Positions 1 to 7,429 of a DNA stretch of 38,353 bases are shown piece after piece. Numbering within the stretch: the first letter of the stretch is position 1; each line of letters starts with the position of its first letter. This DNA is from an uncultured Eubacteriales bacterium. GTDB taxonomy: Bacteria; Bacillota; Clostridia; Oscillospirales; Oscillospiraceae. Below the pieces are notes generated by a model that ran no database searches, had not been told where the DNA came from, and was given only the letters and a program-made list of their open reading frames with translations. The translations under genes and the position numbers were made by a program. The stretch is from contig CABSFY010000005.1 of NCBI GenBank assembly GCA_902477055.1, positions 1 to 38,353 on the forward strand, written 5' to 3'.

Positions 1-70
1 CCCACCCCGCCGTGCGGGCACCCACTGGTTGTGTATGCCTTGAATAACCGGAAAAAGCATCGTTATACGC

Positions 71-196
71 CGTAGGGGCGCTCATCGAGCGCCCGCCCCC
101 GCCGCAGCGGATTTCAATTCGTGCCGAAGGCACACCACAATTATGCATTAAAATCGATGCTGCCTGTACGGGCCGATGTGGGCATCGGCCCCTACG
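71..196. repeat. MITE-like intergenic repeat
   Basis: A non-coding 126-bp stretch bounded by an 8-bp perfect inverted repeat, CGTAGGGG (71-78) and CCCCTACG (189-196). Inside lie three short perfect hairpins: 76-94 (8-bp stem, ATC loop), 121-133 (GTGCC/GGCAC) and 170-191 (9-bp stem GGGCCGATG/CATCGGCCC). No open frame with a ribosome site is visible. The GTAGGGGC...GGCCCCTAC pattern resembles short dispersed repeats that I recall from Clostridia genomes, but only one copy lies here, so repetition is inferred. The rest of bases 1-241 holds nothing else recognisable apart from the hairpin at 208-229. Confidence 0.5.
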
Positions 197-207
197 CGGA
201 GAACGGC

Positions 208-229
208 GGCGGGCTGGGGGCAGCCCGCC
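208..229 (-). terminator. Hairpin after ispA, terminator-like
   Basis: A 9-bp perfect stem (GGCGGGCTG/CAGCCCGCC) with a 4-nt loop begins 12 nt after the ispA stop codon. It is very GC-rich and well placed to end the nusB-ispA transcript or protect its 3' end, but no clear T-run follows on the minus strand, so intrinsic termination is uncertain. Confidence 0.45.
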
Positions 230-241
230 CTATGATGTCTA

Positions 242-1108
242 TCAGTAATCACGGTTCTGTAACGTCCTCGCCAATTCGGCCAAGAATGGCGCATTCAGCG
301 CATCGGCAGCATTCCGTGCGGTTTCCGTCTGCTCGGCGATCATTTCGCGGCAGCGGTCGATGCCGTAAAGGCGGACGAAAGTGTTCTTCTTTTCGTCCAT
401 GCCCGTGGCCTTGCCGAGCTTTTTCGCGTCGCCGATGACATCCAAAATATCATCCTCGATCTGGAACGCCAGGCCAATCGCCTCGGCGTAGCGCTTCGCC
501 TGCGCAAGCTGCACGCCCGTACCGCCTGCCGCGATCACGCCGAGCTGACAGGCGGCGGAAATCAGAGCGCCGGTCTTGCGAGACTGGATGTCGTAGACCT
601 CCTGCTCGGTACACCGGCGGGTTTCGGCGTTGATATCCAGCACCTGCCCGCCGACCATGCCCAGCTCCCCGGCGCAATCCGCAAGCGCGGCCACGCCTCT
701 GGCGATGCGCTCGGCAGGCAGCTTCGCGGCGGCAAGCTGCCCGAATGCCGCCGTCAGCAGCGCGTCGCCCGCCAGAACCGCTATCGCCTCTCCATAGACC
801 TTGTGGTTCGTCGGCTTGCCGCGCCGAAAATCGTCGTTGTCCATGCACGGCAGATCATCATGAATGAGACTGTAAGTATGCACCATCTCCACGGCAGCGG
901 CAAACGGCAGCGCTGCCTCGGCCTCGCCGCCGCAAATTTCACACAGTGCCAGCGTCAGCATCGGGCGCAGACGCTTTCCCCCAGCCAGCAGGCTGTAGCG
1001 CATGGCCTCAAACAGGATCCTTTGCGGCGAATTTTCGATGAAGCATTCTGCGAGATACGCCTCGATCCTTGCAGCGTAGCGCTGCCTTTCAGTGTCAAAT
1101 GCTCTCAT
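242..1108 (-). CDS. ispA: Farnesyl diphosphate synthase (polyprenyl synthetase)
   Basis: A 288-residue all-helical prenyltransferase that condenses IPP with DMAPP/GPP to make farnesyl diphosphate in the cytoplasm, feeding undecaprenyl and other isoprenoids. The first aspartate-rich motif (DDLPCMDND, residues 84-92) and the second (DDILD, 219-223) bind Mg-diphosphate, and LAGGKRLRP (41-49) is the conserved IPP-binding stretch. Length is normal for short-chain bacterial enzymes. ATG at 1108 has GGAG 7 nt upstream and overlaps the end of xseB by 14 bp, so the two are translationally coupled. It is the last gene of the nusB-xseAB-ispA run; dxs, which often follows, would lie outside the window. 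The exact product length (C15 or C20) is inferred from the family. Confidence 0.95.
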   Translation of the reverse strand: MRAFDTERQRYAARIEAYLAECFIENSPQRILFEAMRYSLLAGGKRLRPMLTLALCEICGGEAEAALPFAAAVEMVHTYSLIHDDLPCMDNDDFRRGKPTNHKVYGEAIAVLAGDALLTAAFGQLAAAKLPAERIARGVAALADCAGELGMVGGQVLDINAETRRCTEQEVYDIQSRKTGALISAACQLGVIAAGGTGVQLAQAKRYAEAIGLAFQIEDDILDVIGDAKKLGKATGMDEKKNTFVRLYGIDRCREMIAEQTETARNAADALNAPFLAELARTLQNRDY

Positions 1109-1328
1109 TGGGCAGCTCCGTTTCCACCGGCGTACCGTCTGCGCCCTTTGTGAGCTGGACGACCTTCAGCTCCGCCTCGTCGAGCAGCTTGTTGCAGGAC
1201 TTGGCCAGAGCCGTCCCCTCCTCAAACAGGGAAAGCGCCTCGTCAAGCGCTACGTCGCCGCGCTCCATGCGCCGGACGATCTCATCCAGCCGCGCGAGGG
1301 ACTGTTCAAAATTCATTTTTTCTTCCAT
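1095..1328 (-). CDS. xseB: Exodeoxyribonuclease VII small subunit
   Basis: A 77-residue helical protein that is the small subunit of exonuclease VII, which degrades single-stranded DNA to oligonucleotides in recombination and mismatch repair. It shows the family pattern FEQSLARLDEIVRRMERGDVALDEAL-type heptads with the signature 'LEEALxLFEEG' equivalent (SLFEEGTAL, about 33-41) and a coiled-coil character throughout. Length is typical (70-80 residues). The ATG at 1328 has a near-perfect AGGAGGT site 6 nt upstream. It overlaps xseA by 16 bp and ispA by 14 bp, in the usual xseA-xseB-ispA order. Confidence 0.93.
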   Translation of the reverse strand: MEEKMNFEQSLARLDEIVRRMERGDVALDEALSLFEEGTALAKSCNKLLDEAELKVVQLTKGADGTPVETELPNESI

Positions 1329-2527
1329 TCGGAAACCTCCTGAATCACGGCATCCGCCCGGCCGTCTGCTAGGCCGATCGAAACGGTATCGCCAACTGAA
1401 ATATCTTTAATGCTTTTAATGACGCGCTTTCCCTTACCCTGCACCAGCGTATAGCCGCGTCCCAGCACCCGCAGCGGACTCATTGCGTCGAGCTTTGCTG
1501 CAAGATGGACGAAGCGTTCGCGGCGGCGGCTGACCAGCGTTCGCGCGGCGGTCGCCAGCTTCTGCTGCGTGTAATCCAGCCGCAGCCGGCGGTCGTTGAG
1601 GTACGCGCACGGATCTTGCAGCGACCGCGCCCGTGAGAGCGCATCCACGCGCTGCCGTTCCTGTCGCAGGCGGCGGGTCATGAGCGTGCGCAGCATCTTC
1701 AACCGTGCCTCCAGCAGCTCGCGCAGCTCCATCTGGTCGGGAACGGCCAGCTCCGCCGCATTTGACGGGGTCGCCGCCCGAAGATCGGCCACAAAGTCCG
1801 AGATGGTCACATCCGGCTCATGGCCGACGGCGGAGATCACGGGAATTTCGGATTTTGCGATCGCGTAGGCCACGCGCTCGTCGTTAAACGCCCACAAATC
1901 CTCGATGGAACCGCCGCCGCGCCCGGCGATAATCAAATCGGCCACGCGGTAGCGGTTGGCGTAGGCGATTGCCCCGGCAATTTCCGCCGGTGCCTCTGCG
2001 CCCTGAACCCGTACGCCCAGCAGCTTGACCTTCGTCAGCGGATAGCGCTTGCGCAGGATACGCAGCATATCGTGCAGCGCCGCGCCCGCCGACGAGGTAA
2101 TGATGGCGATGGTCTGCGGGTAGCGCGGCAGCGGCTTCTTGCGCTCCAAGGCGAACAGGCCCTCCGCTTGCAGCCGCTGCTTGAGCTGCTCGAAGGCGAC
2201 GTGCAGGTCGCCCACGCCGTCCGGTGTCATAGAGGTGCAATATAACTGATATACGCCGTCGCGCGGATAGACGGAAATTCTCCCTCCGGCGATCACCTTC
2301 ATGCCGTTTTCCGGCTTGAAGCGCAGCCGTCCGGCGCTTGCGCGGAACATCACGCAGCGAATCGCGCCGCCCGGGTCCTTGAGGGAAAAATAGTGATGCC
2401 CGGAGGGATAGACCTTGTAATTACTGATCTCTCCACGCAGGAGAACATCACTTAAAAAATCATCTTCTTCAAACCTGAGCCGCAGGTATTCGTTGATCTG
2501 CGAAACCTCATAAATCATTTGCTGCAT
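1313..2527 (-). CDS. xseA: Exodeoxyribonuclease VII large subunit
   Basis: A 404-residue catalytic subunit of exonuclease VII. The N-terminal OB-fold (about 1-100) contains VLLRGEISNYKVYPSGHHYFSLKD, the classical 'vxGEISnxk...HxYFtLKD' segment. The nuclease domain follows, with the conserved TSxxGAAlhD region (ITSSAGAALHDML, about 150) and the GRGGGSIEDLWAFNDE motif (about 203-218), then a long coiled-coil arm and a C-terminal 'LGRGYTLVQ...VIKSIKDISVGD' segment. Length is slightly short of E. coli XseA (456) but ordinary for Firmicutes. ATG at 2527 (alternative ATG at 2518) overlaps the upstream TsaD-like gene by 20 bp. Confidence 0.95.
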   Translation of the reverse strand: MQQMIYEVSQINEYLRLRFEEDDFLSDVLLRGEISNYKVYPSGHHYFSLKDPGGAIRCVMFRASAGRLRFKPENGMKVIAGGRISVYPRDGVYQLYCTSMTPDGVGDLHVAFEQLKQRLQAEGLFALERKKPLPRYPQTIAIITSSAGAALHDMLRILRKRYPLTKVKLLGVRVQGAEAPAEIAGAIAYANRYRVADLIIAGRGGGSIEDLWAFNDERVAYAIAKSEIPVISAVGHEPDVTISDFVADLRAATPSNAAELAVPDQMELRELLEARLKMLRTLMTRRLRQERQRVDALSRARSLQDPCAYLNDRRLRLDYTQQKLATAARTLVSRRRERFVHLAAKLDAMSPLRVLGRGYTLVQGKGKRVIKSIKDISVGDTVSIGLADGRADAVIQEVSEWKKK

Positions 2528-3434
2528 TGAGCGCCCTCCATGTCAGCACCGCGATACCCAGTGCATTGTCCGTTGCGTACTGCGGCGGGCAGAAGATCGC
2601 CGGAAGCCCGTCGCACCGCTGCCGCAGCATCGAATTCGACGCAACGCCGCCCGCAAAAACGACCGCACAGCCGGGATACTGCTTCAACGCGTTTTTTGTC
2701 GCGCGGAGAATTGCGTCGATCAGCGTCAGCAGCGCAAACCGCGCGGTTTCAGCGGGCGATTTTTGGTACTGCTCGACCTTATTCTGCACGCCGGAGAGGG
2801 AAAACTCCGTTCCGTTGACCTTCACACGGAAAAAATCGTCGTTTTCCGCTTCCCTGCTCAGCGCGTCGAGCGCCTTGCCGGCCGGAAAGCGCAGGCCGAC
2901 CAGCTTCCCCGTCCGGTCGATAAGCTGACCGGCAGAGATATCCGTCGTGCCGCCGATTTTTTCGGCATGAACGCCGACACCCTCCGGCGTGACGTACAGC
3001 AGCTCCGTCGTCCCGCCGGAAAGATGCCACGCCAGATGCGGCTTGTCCATCAGCTCCATGTGAGCCGACGAAAACAGCGAGGCTGCGATATGCCCCTGCT
3101 GATGCGAAAACGCAAAAAACGGCACGTTCAGCGACCGGCTCATGACCTCCGCCGTCGAGCTGCCCGCGAGGAAGCACGGCATATAAGAGCCTTCGACCGC
3201 GCGGGGCCGGGTGCTTGCACCGATGGCGGACAGTGCCGCCGGCCCCATATCCGAAAACAGCCTGTCGGTCAATTCCGGCAGGCGTTTGATATGGGAAAAC
3301 AGCGCGTCGCTCTGACGCAGACCGAGCGTTCCCTCGGCCACGTCCAAAAGACGCGAAGCGTTCCACCCCCGCGTGCCGTCAAAGGCGGCGACGGAGGTAG
3401 TATAATTGCTGGTATCAAAGGCAAGAACGGTCAT
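2508..3434 (-). CDS. TsaD/Kae1-like protein (peptidase M22 family paralogue)
   Basis: A 308-residue ASKHA-fold protein of the TsaD/Kae1/YgjD family, the family that carries out the t6A tRNA modification. Visible family features are an N-terminal phosphate-1-like strand (LAFDTSNYTTS, 4-14), the metal-binding HxxxH (HQQGH, 111-115), an LSGGTTELL loop (138-146) where true TsaD has SGGHT, a GGVASN phosphate-2 loop and the C-terminal TDNALGIA segment with the third metal ligand Asp. It is about 30 residues shorter than canonical TsaD and departs from it in the nucleotide loop, so I take it as a paralogue and not the housekeeping tsaD. ATG at 3434 overlaps the nusB stop as ATGA. It occupies the place of folD in the B. 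subtilis order. The substrate is unknown. Confidence 0.82.
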   Translation of the reverse strand: MTVLAFDTSNYTTSVAAFDGTRGWNASRLLDVAEGTLGLRQSDALFSHIKRLPELTDRLFSDMGPAALSAIGASTRPRAVEGSYMPCFLAGSSTAEVMSRSLNVPFFAFSHQQGHIAASLFSSAHMELMDKPHLAWHLSGGTTELLYVTPEGVGVHAEKIGGTTDISAGQLIDRTGKLVGLRFPAGKALDALSREAENDDFFRVKVNGTEFSLSGVQNKVEQYQKSPAETARFALLTLIDAILRATKNALKQYPGCAVVFAGGVASNSMLRQRCDGLPAIFCPPQYATDNALGIAVLTWRALNAANDL

Positions 3435-3886
3435 TGCTCCTGCTCCTTCAGGCTGCGTGCGAACGAGCCGAGGATGCCGTTAACGAACGAAACGACTTCC
3501 TCCTCCTCATATTTCCGCACCAGCTCAACGCACTCATTGATGGCAACGCCGGTCGGCACATCGTCCACATAAAGGATCTCAAACATGGCAAGGCGCAGCG
3601 CCGCCTTGGTGAAGCGGGAAATGCGGTGCAGATTCCAGCCGATGGCATACTTGGCGATCAGCTCGTCCAGCTCCTGTGAATGCTCCGCGACACCGCTGAC
3701 GCAGGTCTGGACATAGGCAAGCTGCTTCTTGCTGGGGCGCTCGGCGTAAACATCGTTTTCTTCGGCAAGCGCGTCATAATACGCACGGTCGAGGCGATGC
3801 TCCAGCGTTTCCTGCGCCGTTTCGCCGGTATAATCCTGCGCATAGATCAGATGAGCCGCCAGCTCGCGGGCATTGGAACGTGTCAT
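3431..3886 (-). CDS. nusB: Transcription antitermination protein NusB
   Basis: A 151-residue all-helical RNA-binding protein that joins NusE (S10) on boxA RNA in rRNA antitermination. The start 'TRSNARELAAHLIYAQDY' and the C-terminal 'AALRLAMFEILYVDDVPTGVAINECVELVRKYEEEEVVSFVNGIL' pattern (about 95-140) are diagnostic of the family (E/D-x-P-x-x-V-x-I-NE-x-VE-LAK-...-F-VNG-L). Length is normal. ATG at 3886 has AAGGAG 7 nt upstream. A stem-loop (3914-3933) separates it from the upstream Asp23 gene. It couples to the following TsaD-like gene through an ATGA overlap. Confidence 0.95.
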   Translation of the reverse strand: MTRSNARELAAHLIYAQDYTGETAQETLEHRLDRAYYDALAEENDVYAERPSKKQLAYVQTCVSGVAEHSQELDELIAKYAIGWNLHRISRFTKAALRLAMFEILYVDDVPTGVAINECVELVRKYEEEEVVSFVNGILGSFARSLKEQEQ

Positions 3887-3913
3887 AGGTGATCTCCTTA
3901 ATGTATGGAATTT

Positions 3914-3933
3914 GGGGTGCTTTGCAGCACCCC
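3914..3933 (-). promoter_or_regulatory. Stem-loop with GCAA tetraloop before nusB
   Basis: In the minus-strand transcript the sequence forms an 8-bp perfect stem (GGGGTGCT/AGCACCCC) closed by a GCAA (GNRA) tetraloop, 12 nt after the Asp23 gene stop and about 15 nt before the nusB ribosome site. There is no U-run after it (AAATTCC follows), so it is not a standard terminator. A role in mRNA processing or in setting nusB expression is inference. Confidence 0.5.
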
Positions 3934-3945
3934 GGAAAAGACTGC

Positions 3946-4329
3946 TTATTTTGCTGCGGGCTTCGGCGTTGCCACGCCGCAGACATTGACGTTGACCCGC
4001 ACGGGGCGCACGCCGGTCATCGCGGTGACAGCATCGGAGATCGCGGTCTGTACATTCTTCGCGACGGTCATAACGGCGCTGCCCATCTTGACGACAAGAT
4101 TGCAGGCGATGGTCAGATCTTCGCTCTCGCTGATCTTTACACGGATGCCATTGCGCAGATTTTTCTTTCCGAGAATATTGGAAAGGTCAAAGTTGGCGTT
4201 GGCGCTGAGGCCATAGACACCCTCGATCTCGCGCACGGCCAGCGCCGCGATGGAGGCAATCACGTCCTCGGAGATCTGAATGCTCCCGCATTCCTGCGCC
4301 TGCGTCAGATAATCCTTGCTTTCTGCCAT
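3946..4329 (-). CDS. Asp23/Gls24 (DUF322) family protein, YqhY-like
   Basis: A 127-residue Asp23-family protein. The domain spans nearly all of it: ISEDVIASIAALAVREIEGVYGLSAN (about 17-42), VKISESEDLTIACNLVVKMGSAVMTVAKNVQTAISDAVTAMTGVRPVRVNVNVCGV follows. No membrane segment or signal peptide, so it is cytoplasmic. In B. subtilis the corresponding gene yqhY sits between accBC and nusB and has been linked to control of fatty acid synthesis; accBC are missing here. The start is ATG 4329, because GAAGGGAAG lies 9 nt upstream; an in-frame codon at 4395 falls inside the promoter. It is the first gene of the nusB-ispA transcript. Confidence 0.85.
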   Translation of the reverse strand: MAESKDYLTQAQECGSIQISEDVIASIAALAVREIEGVYGLSANANFDLSNILGKKNLRNGIRVKISESEDLTIACNLVVKMGSAVMTVAKNVQTAISDAVTAMTGVRPVRVNVNVCGVATPKPAAK

Positions 4330-4366
4330 GATAGTAAACTTCCCTTCTATCGGTTTTCTTCCGTAG

Positions 4367-4395
4367 ATTCTATCATATTTTTTGAGAAAATACAA
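4367..4395 (-). promoter_or_regulatory. Sigma-A promoter for the Asp23-nusB-ispA operon
   Basis: On the minus strand TTGTAT (4395-4390), a 17-nt spacer, then TAGAAT (4372-4367). It lies just after the spoIIIAH stop codon and 38 nt before the Asp23 start, so vegetative expression of the nusB operon can be independent of the sporulation operon upstream. Confidence 0.6.
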
Positions 4396-4398
4396 TCC

Positions 4399-4944
4399 CT
4401 ATTCTACGCCAAAAATGCGAATATCCGAGAGCTTGAAATTTGTCTGCGACAGAACGATGTCCGCAAGCAAGCCCACGTCGCTCTGTGTCAGGCCGTTTTC
4501 CGGTGCGGCGACCGCTACGGAGATCGCGCCGTCGCTGATATAGGCCACGCAGTCGGTATAGCCCTTGGCGATGACGAGGCTTTCGATCTGCGACTCAGCC
4601 AGCGCGTCGGACACGATGCCTTCGAGCTTTGCGCTGGAGGCGGAGGTGTCGCCGCCCTCGGCGTAGGAGATGGTTTCCTGCAAGAGCGTGACCGCCTGAT
4701 CACGCGCCGTCTGGCGCGACAGGCGCATCTGCGCGAAGTACTCGTCGCCCGTCGGCGTTCCGAGAACCTCCTGTGCCTCGTCGGTCCCGTTGAGGACGAG
4801 GGTCGCGTCGTTCATGATCTTATCCGCATCCAGCGAATCCGTCAGGTCCGGCGCGGCGCTGCCGTGGACCCAGTTGAGATAGATGCCGGCGCAGACCAAA
4901 ACGAGCACACCGGCAATGATCGCGTTGCGTTTCCATGTTTTCAT
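4399..4944 (-). CDS. spoIIIAH: Stage III sporulation protein AH
   Basis: A 181-residue mother-cell membrane protein with one N-terminal transmembrane helix (AIIAGVLVLVCAGIYLNWV, about 8-26) and a C-terminal YscJ/FliF-like ring-forming domain (about 95-181, ending ...LSQTNFKLSDIRIFGVE). In the family it forms the outer ring of the SpoIIIA-SpoIIQ channel, meeting the forespore protein SpoIIQ (or SpoIIQ/GerM-like partner) across the intermembrane space. ATG at 4944 has GGAGG 7 nt upstream. It is the last gene of the operon, 13 bp after spoIIIAG; no clear terminator follows before the next promoter. Confidence 0.93.
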   Translation of the reverse strand: MKTWKRNAIIAGVLVLVCAGIYLNWVHGSAAPDLTDSLDADKIMNDATLVLNGTDEAQEVLGTPTGDEYFAQMRLSRQTARDQAVTLLQETISYAEGGDTSASSAKLEGIVSDALAESQIESLVIAKGYTDCVAYISDGAISVAVAAPENGLTQSDVGLLADIVLSQTNFKLSDIRIFGVE

Positions 4945-4957
4945 CGTGATTCCTCCA

Positions 4958-5482
4958 TCAATTCATTTTGACCACTGTGATCTGGTCGCTTTTTAAGCCC
5001 GTCAGTGCGCTGACCGCGTTGATGCAGTTGAGCTTGACCACGGGGTCGTTCGCCCCCTGACAGAGGATCAAGGCTCCCTGAAATCGCGGATACTCCACCG
5101 CAGACACTGCCGCTTCATCGTATGCGCTCCCGGCGGACAAAATCACCGTTTTTTGCTCCCGGCTGCTGCGTGCGCCTTCGTCCTCGGTCGAGCTCGAAAC
5201 GTCCGTCTGATAGCGTGTTTCGCTGCCGGTTTTGAGCGTCAGCATCACGCGCACCTCCCCCGCCCCGTGCATCTGGGCAAGCGTCTGCTCCAGCCGGGCC
5301 TCCACGCCGGAGAGATACGTCGCTTCATCCAACGCCTCCTCCGGCTGCTGTGCCGGTTCGGCTTTCGTCGATTTCCCCGGTATCAGCAGGAGCGCCAGAC
5401 CGATGACGATCACGATGGCCGCGTATTTGTAGCGCTTCAGGCTGTCGAGCAGCTTCTTGGACCATTCACTCGTCGATTTCAT
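4958..5482 (-). CDS. spoIIIAG: Stage III sporulation protein AG
   Basis: A 174-residue ring-forming protein of the SpoIIIA channel. It has a short basic N-terminus, one transmembrane helix (YAAIVIVIGLALLLIPG, about 19-35), a linker rich in Glu, and a C-terminal domain with LEQTLAQMHGAGEVRVMLTLKTGSETRYQTD and the end SALTGLKSDQITVVKMN typical of SpoIIIAG. In the frame an upstream start at 5551 is possible, but ATG 5482 has GGAG close upstream and gives a family-like N-terminus. It overlaps spoIIIAF by 17 bp. It is predicted to be in the mother-cell membrane engulfing the forespore. Confidence 0.92.
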   Translation of the reverse strand: MKSTSEWSKKLLDSLKRYKYAAIVIVIGLALLLIPGKSTKAEPAQQPEEALDEATYLSGVEARLEQTLAQMHGAGEVRVMLTLKTGSETRYQTDVSSSTEDEGARSSREQKTVILSAGSAYDEAAVSAVEYPRFQGALILCQGANDPVVKLNCINAVSALTGLKSDQITVVKMN

Positions 5483-5948
5483 AGAATCTCCACTCCTGCT
5501 CCTCCTCCGCAATGCCGAACGCCGTTCGGATGTATGCCGCAAGCGCCTCATGCTGCGTCCGGCTCAAAATGCCGGAAATGCGCACGCGGACCGGCTGTGG
5601 ATACTCGTCGTCGTTCAGCGTGACCTCGGCGCGGACGCTTGCGCCAAGCTCGCCCGCCTTGTCCTCAATATATGCCTCGCTCGTCTGCTTTATGTGCCGT
5701 GAAAGCTGTGCGTGCCACTCCTGCGCCCCGTCGGTCCGGTCGTATTCCAAGCGGAAGGAACGGAACACGTCTGCGATGTCGTCCATGTCCAGCGAGAGCA
5801 GCGGCAGGACGACGACCAGTAAAATGAGCAGTCCGGAGGAAAAACGGACGACCTTTTTCACCGTTTCCTGCCGGACCAGCGCACCGGCCAGCACGCTGAT
5901 GAGGCAGGCGGCGGTCACGGACAGCAGATAACCCCGAATCGTATCCAT
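5466..5948 (-). CDS. spoIIIAF: Stage III sporulation protein AF
   Basis: A 160-residue protein with two transmembrane helices near the N-terminus (YLLSVTAACLISVLAGALV, about 6-24, and VVRFSSGLLILLVVVLPLLSL, about 33-53) and a soluble C-terminal ring-building-like domain (about 85-150). This matches SpoIIIAF, a component of the mother-cell part of the feeding-tube channel. The ATG at 5948 directly follows the spoIIIAE TAG stop without a gap, so translation is coupled. The family is mainly recognised by topology, length and operon position. Confidence 0.9.
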   Translation of the reverse strand: MDTIRGYLLSVTAACLISVLAGALVRQETVKKVVRFSSGLLILLVVVLPLLSLDMDDIADVFRSFRLEYDRTDGAQEWHAQLSRHIKQTSEAYIEDKAGELGASVRAEVTLNDDEYPQPVRVRISGILSRTQHEALAAYIRTAFGIAEEEQEWRFYEIDE

Positions 5949-7037
5949 CTACGCCGCCACCTTCAAAAAGCACACGGCCGAGATCAGCATCAAAAGGCCG
6001 CTTGCGCCGCACATTCCGAGCAGATACCCCATCGCCGCCGAAAATTGCCGCAGCAGCGTAACATGTTCCGGCAGACCAACCGTCCCGCTGACCGCCGCCG
6101 TCAGCTTCATCATCAGATAGTGGATACCGACCTTGAGAAACGGCAGCAGGCAGATCGCCAACACTGCCAGCATCCCGAAAATACCGATGGAATTCTTCAA
6201 GATACCGGCGCTGGCCAGCAAGGTTTCCGACGCATCGGAAATAATGCTGCCGACCACGGGGACCATTCCGGACACCGCCGCCTTCGTTGCCTTGACCGCA
6301 TTGGCATCCGCCGCCCCGCCGATCACGCCGGTGATGGAAAGATAGGCCAGAAAGACATAGACCAAAATACGCAGCGTCTTGGAGATCAGCCAGCCGATAA
6401 AGCTGCGCAGCTCGGAAAGCGTATCGCCCGCAAGTGCCGCCTCCGCCACACTGACGGCGAGGAAGAACCACACTGCCGGGATCAGCAGCTTGGAAATGAG
6501 CTGCATCAATAGCTCCGAAAATAGCACCGTCCCGGCGTATAATGCGCCGGAGGCTGTCACGCCGCCGCTCATTGCCGCAGCGGAAGCCAGCACTGGCAGC
6601 AGGCAGGCGCTGTAATCCGTAAGCTGCCGCACGGTGTCCGAGGCCAGCGTGACCATCGACTGCATTCCGCTGAGCATCGCGGCACACAGCCCGAGCGCTC
6701 CGGCGACGCGCACCGCCGTTTCCCCGACCGAGAGCATCCGACTGAGTGAAAACAGCGCCACGAGCGCCAGCATGACCGCGCAGAGCCGCAGCGCATTCCG
6801 CAGACTCTCCTGCGACAGCGGCAGACCGCGCAAAAAAAGCTGCCACACGCCGCTCCACAGGTCGCTGTCCTCCTCCGGCCCCTCCACCGGCAGCAGCTCC
6901 CGCGCCGCATCGGGAAGCTCGTCCGCCAGACCGTCGGTTTCCAGACCGAGGTCCTCCTCCGTCGGCTCCGTCGGCGCTGCCGTCGCAAACGTCGCCAAAA
7001 GCGGCAGCAGCAAAAGCAGAATCAAAAGCCGTTTCAT
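5949..7037 (-). CDS. spoIIIAE: Stage III sporulation protein AE
   Basis: A 362-residue polytopic membrane protein with a cleavable-looking signal (MKRLLILLLLLPLLATFATA, 1-20), an acidic extracytoplasmic stretch (about 21-60) and about seven to eight hydrophobic helices. Family landmarks such as 'GGAADANAVKATKAAVSGMVPVVGSIISDASETLLASAGILKNSIG' (about 205-255) are clear. SpoIIIAE is the polytopic core of the SpoIIIA complex. ATG at 7037 overlaps the spoIIIAD stop as ATGA; an in-frame upstream start at 7121 would place 28 residues inside spoIIIAD and destroy the signal peptide, so it is rejected. Confidence 0.95.
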   Translation of the reverse strand: MKRLLILLLLLPLLATFATAAPTEPTEEDLGLETDGLADELPDAARELLPVEGPEEDSDLWSGVWQLFLRGLPLSQESLRNALRLCAVMLALVALFSLSRMLSVGETAVRVAGALGLCAAMLSGMQSMVTLASDTVRQLTDYSACLLPVLASAAAMSGGVTASGALYAGTVLFSELLMQLISKLLIPAVWFFLAVSVAEAALAGDTLSELRSFIGWLISKTLRILVYVFLAYLSITGVIGGAADANAVKATKAAVSGMVPVVGSIISDASETLLASAGILKNSIGIFGMLAVLAICLLPFLKVGIHYLMMKLTAAVSGTVGLPEHVTLLRQFSAAMGYLLGMCGASGLLMLISAVCFLKVAA

Positions 7038-7429
7038 CCTCCACCGCCCATCGTTTCCATCATTTGCAGCACGGCCTCCAGCAGCGGGAGGCACACGTAA
7101 ATTGACAGCACCGCCGCGCACAGCTCAATGAGCTTCGCAACTGCATTCTCTCCGGCATCACTGCACACCGTTGCGCAGAGCTGGGCCAGCAGACCGATGC
7201 CAATGGTTTTCAAAACCGGCGTCAGCAGCTCACTGTCCAACCCCGCAAAGCCGCGCAGCTTGCTGAAAAAAGACAAAATCGGGTCGATCAGCTCCGCCGC
7301 CATTACCGCCATGATCGCGCAGGCAGCCAGCGTCAGCAGGATCGCAAGCTCCTTGCTGCTCTTTTTCAGCACGGCGGCGAGAATCACGGCAATGACCCCG
7401 ATCACGCCGACACGAATCAGCGTTTCCAT
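7034..7429 (-). CDS. spoIIIAD: Stage III sporulation protein AD
   Basis: A 131-residue membrane protein with about four helices; it begins METLIRVGVIGVIAVILAAVLKKSSKELAILLTLAA and has the family segments FFSKLRGFAGLDSELLTPVLKTIGIGLLAQLCATVCSDAGENAVAKLIELCAAVLSIYVCLPLL. The ATG at 7429 overlaps the spoIIIAC stop as ATGA; a TTG one codon earlier (7432) is possible but unnecessary. SpoIIIAC and AD are small membrane proteins of the channel, distantly alike. Confidence 0.93.
   Translation of the reverse strand: METLIRVGVIGVIAVILAAVLKKSSKELAILLTLAACAIMAVMAAELIDPILSFFSKLRGFAGLDSELLTPVLKTIGIGLLAQLCATVCSDAGENAVAKLIELCAAVLSIYVCLPLLEAVLQMMETMGGGG

Noticed and set aside
2508..3434. Calling this gene the essential tsaD.
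   Set aside because: It is shorter than TsaD and differs in the nucleotide loop, and no tsaB or tsaE is near, so only the family is claimed.
5665..7044. A 459-codon minus-strand frame overlapping spoIIIAF and spoIIIAE.
   Set aside because: Low-complexity Gly/Arg/Ala translation in an alternative frame of spoIIIAE; the spoIIIA proteins are clear in the other frames.
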